Assembly (NCBI GenBank): GCA_029051915.1
Contig: JAIDKM010000300.1
Location: forward strand, 1-7,781
Direction: 5' to 3'
Source: Alistipes sp.
GTDB taxonomy: Bacteria > Bacteroidota > Bacteroidia > Bacteroidales > Rikenellaceae
Length of the DNA: 7,781 bases
The notes under the pieces were generated by a model that made no database searches, had not been told where the DNA came from, and saw only the letters and a list, made by a program, of their open reading frames with translations. Position numbers and translations under genes: made by a program. Of the stretch, positions 7,080 through 7,781 are shown piece by piece. How positions within the stretch are numbered: position 1 is the stretch's first letter; the number at the start of each line of letters is the position of its first letter.

Positions 7080-7640
7080 CTACTCTTCGACGATGCGGAT
7101 CGAAAGAATCTTATCGCCCGGCCGAATATCATCGATGACGTCGAGTCCCTCCACGACCTTGCCGAAGCAGGTATGGCGGCCGTCGAGGTGCTGCGTATTC
7201 TCGCGGTTATGGCAGATGAAGAACTGCGAACCGCCCGTACCCTTGCCGGCATGGGCCATCGAGAGCACGCCGCGATCGTGGTACTGACGCGGTGCCGACG
7301 TCTCGCACTTGATCGTATAGCCGGGGCCTCCCGTGCCATCGCCTTTCGGACAGCCGCCCTGAATGACGAAATCGGGAATTACGCGGTGGAATGTGAGCCC
7401 GTCGTAGAAGTTGTGATTGGCGAGTTCTACGAAATTGGCTACCGTACCGGGAGTCTCGGCGGTGTAAAGTTCTGCTTTCATCGTCCCTTTCTCGGTGGCG
7501 ATGACGGCGTATTGTTTCTTGTCGGACATATGTTGTGTGGTTTGTGATGAGACGGAGTCTGTTGCAGCAGCTTTTCGGTCGGCTCGCGAAAGGCAGGAGA
7601 CGCATATGAGAAGCAAGAACGGGAGCAGGAGACGATTCAT
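7080..7640 (-). CDS. Cyclophilin-type peptidyl-prolyl cis-trans isomerase, putative lipoprotein
   Basis: This 186-residue protein has an N-terminal hydrophobic leader and a cyclophilin domain from about residue 43. Active-site features are [13 protein letters not shown] with catalytic Arg86 and Gln94, SMAHAG at 127-132, GSQFFICH at 137-144 and LDGRHTCFG with His156, all expected for a functional proline isomerase acting on protein folding. The leader [16 protein letters not shown] is short, charged and then hydrophobic, ending at Cys16 in a loose lipobox (Cys-Val-Ser-Cys, with Cys instead of Leu at -3), so lipidation and periplasmic or outer-membrane location are likely but not certain. An internal ATG at 7529 (Met38, MSDKKQYAV) just before the domain could give a cytosolic form. 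No TAnnTTTG box is seen upstream. The gene starts 18 nt after the preceding minus-strand stop codon, suggesting co-transcription. Confidence 0.93.
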   Translation of the reverse strand: MNRLLLPFLLLICVSCLSRADRKAAATDSVSSQTTQHMSDKKQYAVIATEKGTMKAELYTAETPGTVANFVELANHNFYDGLTFHRVIPDFVIQGGCPKGDGTGGPGYTIKCETSAPRQYHDRGVLSMAHAGKGTGGSQFFICHNRENTQHLDGRHTCFGKVVEGLDVIDDIRPGDKILSIRIVEE

Positions 7641-7658
7641 GGATTACGGATATTCGGT

Positions 7659-7781
7659 TTATCTTTTTTTTGTGGGCCGGAGTCTTTGCCCCGAATTCAA
7701 GTTCGGCTGAAAGGTGCGGGAGTCGAACGTGGCGAAGCCATCCTTATCGAGGAAGCGCCGCAGTCGTCCGCAAGGACGGTG
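7659..7781 (-). CDS. C-terminal end of an unidentified protein (truncated by window edge)
   Basis: On the minus strand one frame stays open from the right edge to a TAA at 7659-7661, giving 40 residues without a start. The readable tail includes LRRFLDKDGFATFDSRTFQP and ends basic (RPTKKR). The other two minus frames hit stops or read less naturally, and the codons here are GC-ending like those of the neighbouring genes. The stop lies 18 nt before the isomerase start on the same strand, as expected for an upstream operon partner. I do not recognise the family, and the short open stretch could still be chance. Confidence 0.5.
   Translation of the reverse strand, partial: HRPCGRLRRFLDKDGFATFDSRTFQPNLNSGQRLRPTKKR

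Noticed and set aside
7711..7781. tRNA-like string GGGAGTCGAAC near the right edge
   Set aside because: The T-arm does not pair as required, no acceptor stem or CCA end fits, and the segment reads as the end of a protein-coding frame.

Overview
The window looks like a chromosomal housekeeping and transport region from a Bacteroidales gut bacterium with moderately high GC, and an Alistipes-like (Rikenellaceae) genome is my best guess. The reasons are the Bacteroidota-type promoters (TAnnTTTG -7 boxes at 186, 2842, 3918 and 5722, two of them with a TTG/TTTG element about 20 bp upstream), the absence of clear Shine-Dalgarno sequences, the fused FeoA-FeoB protein, and codon use rich in GC-ending codons. 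The genus is an inference from style and was not checked by any search.

Layout, left to right. Positions 1-216 are non-coding. They hold a hairpin followed by a T-tract, which may be the end of an upstream transcript, and then a promoter overlapped by an imperfect 20-bp dyad that is a candidate iron-responsive operator. Positions 217-2789 are an iron module: a FeoA-FeoB fusion for ferrous iron uptake, followed 2 nt later by a 50-residue, one-span, Cys-rich FeoB-associated protein. Positions 2857-3892 are a translationally overlapped lrgA-lrgB pair whose promoter lies so close to the lrgA start that the mRNA is predicted to be leaderless or nearly so. Positions 3968-5632 encode a duplicated membrane transporter of the AspT/YidE type with two central RCK_C domains, ended by a strong hairpin terminator. 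Positions 5763-6959 encode a PLP-dependent class I/II aminotransferase with its own well-formed promoter. A perfect-stem bidirectional terminator (6980-7014) separates it from the convergent minus-strand genes. These are a cyclophilin-type peptidyl-prolyl isomerase with a lipoprotein-like leader (7080-7640) and, 18 nt upstream of it, the C-terminal end of an unidentified gene that runs off the right edge (7659-7781).

All plus-strand genes before the aminotransferase encode membrane proteins, but each block (feo, lrgAB, AspT-like, aminotransferase) appears to have its own promoter, so this is a series of neighbouring transcription units and not one pathway. I see no mobile element, CRISPR array, tRNA, rRNA or defence system, and no convincing evidence of an undescribed system. 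The points most worth a second look are the candidate operator at the feo promoter, the predicted leaderless lrgA, and the possible functional link between the AspT-like exchanger and the aminotransferase.
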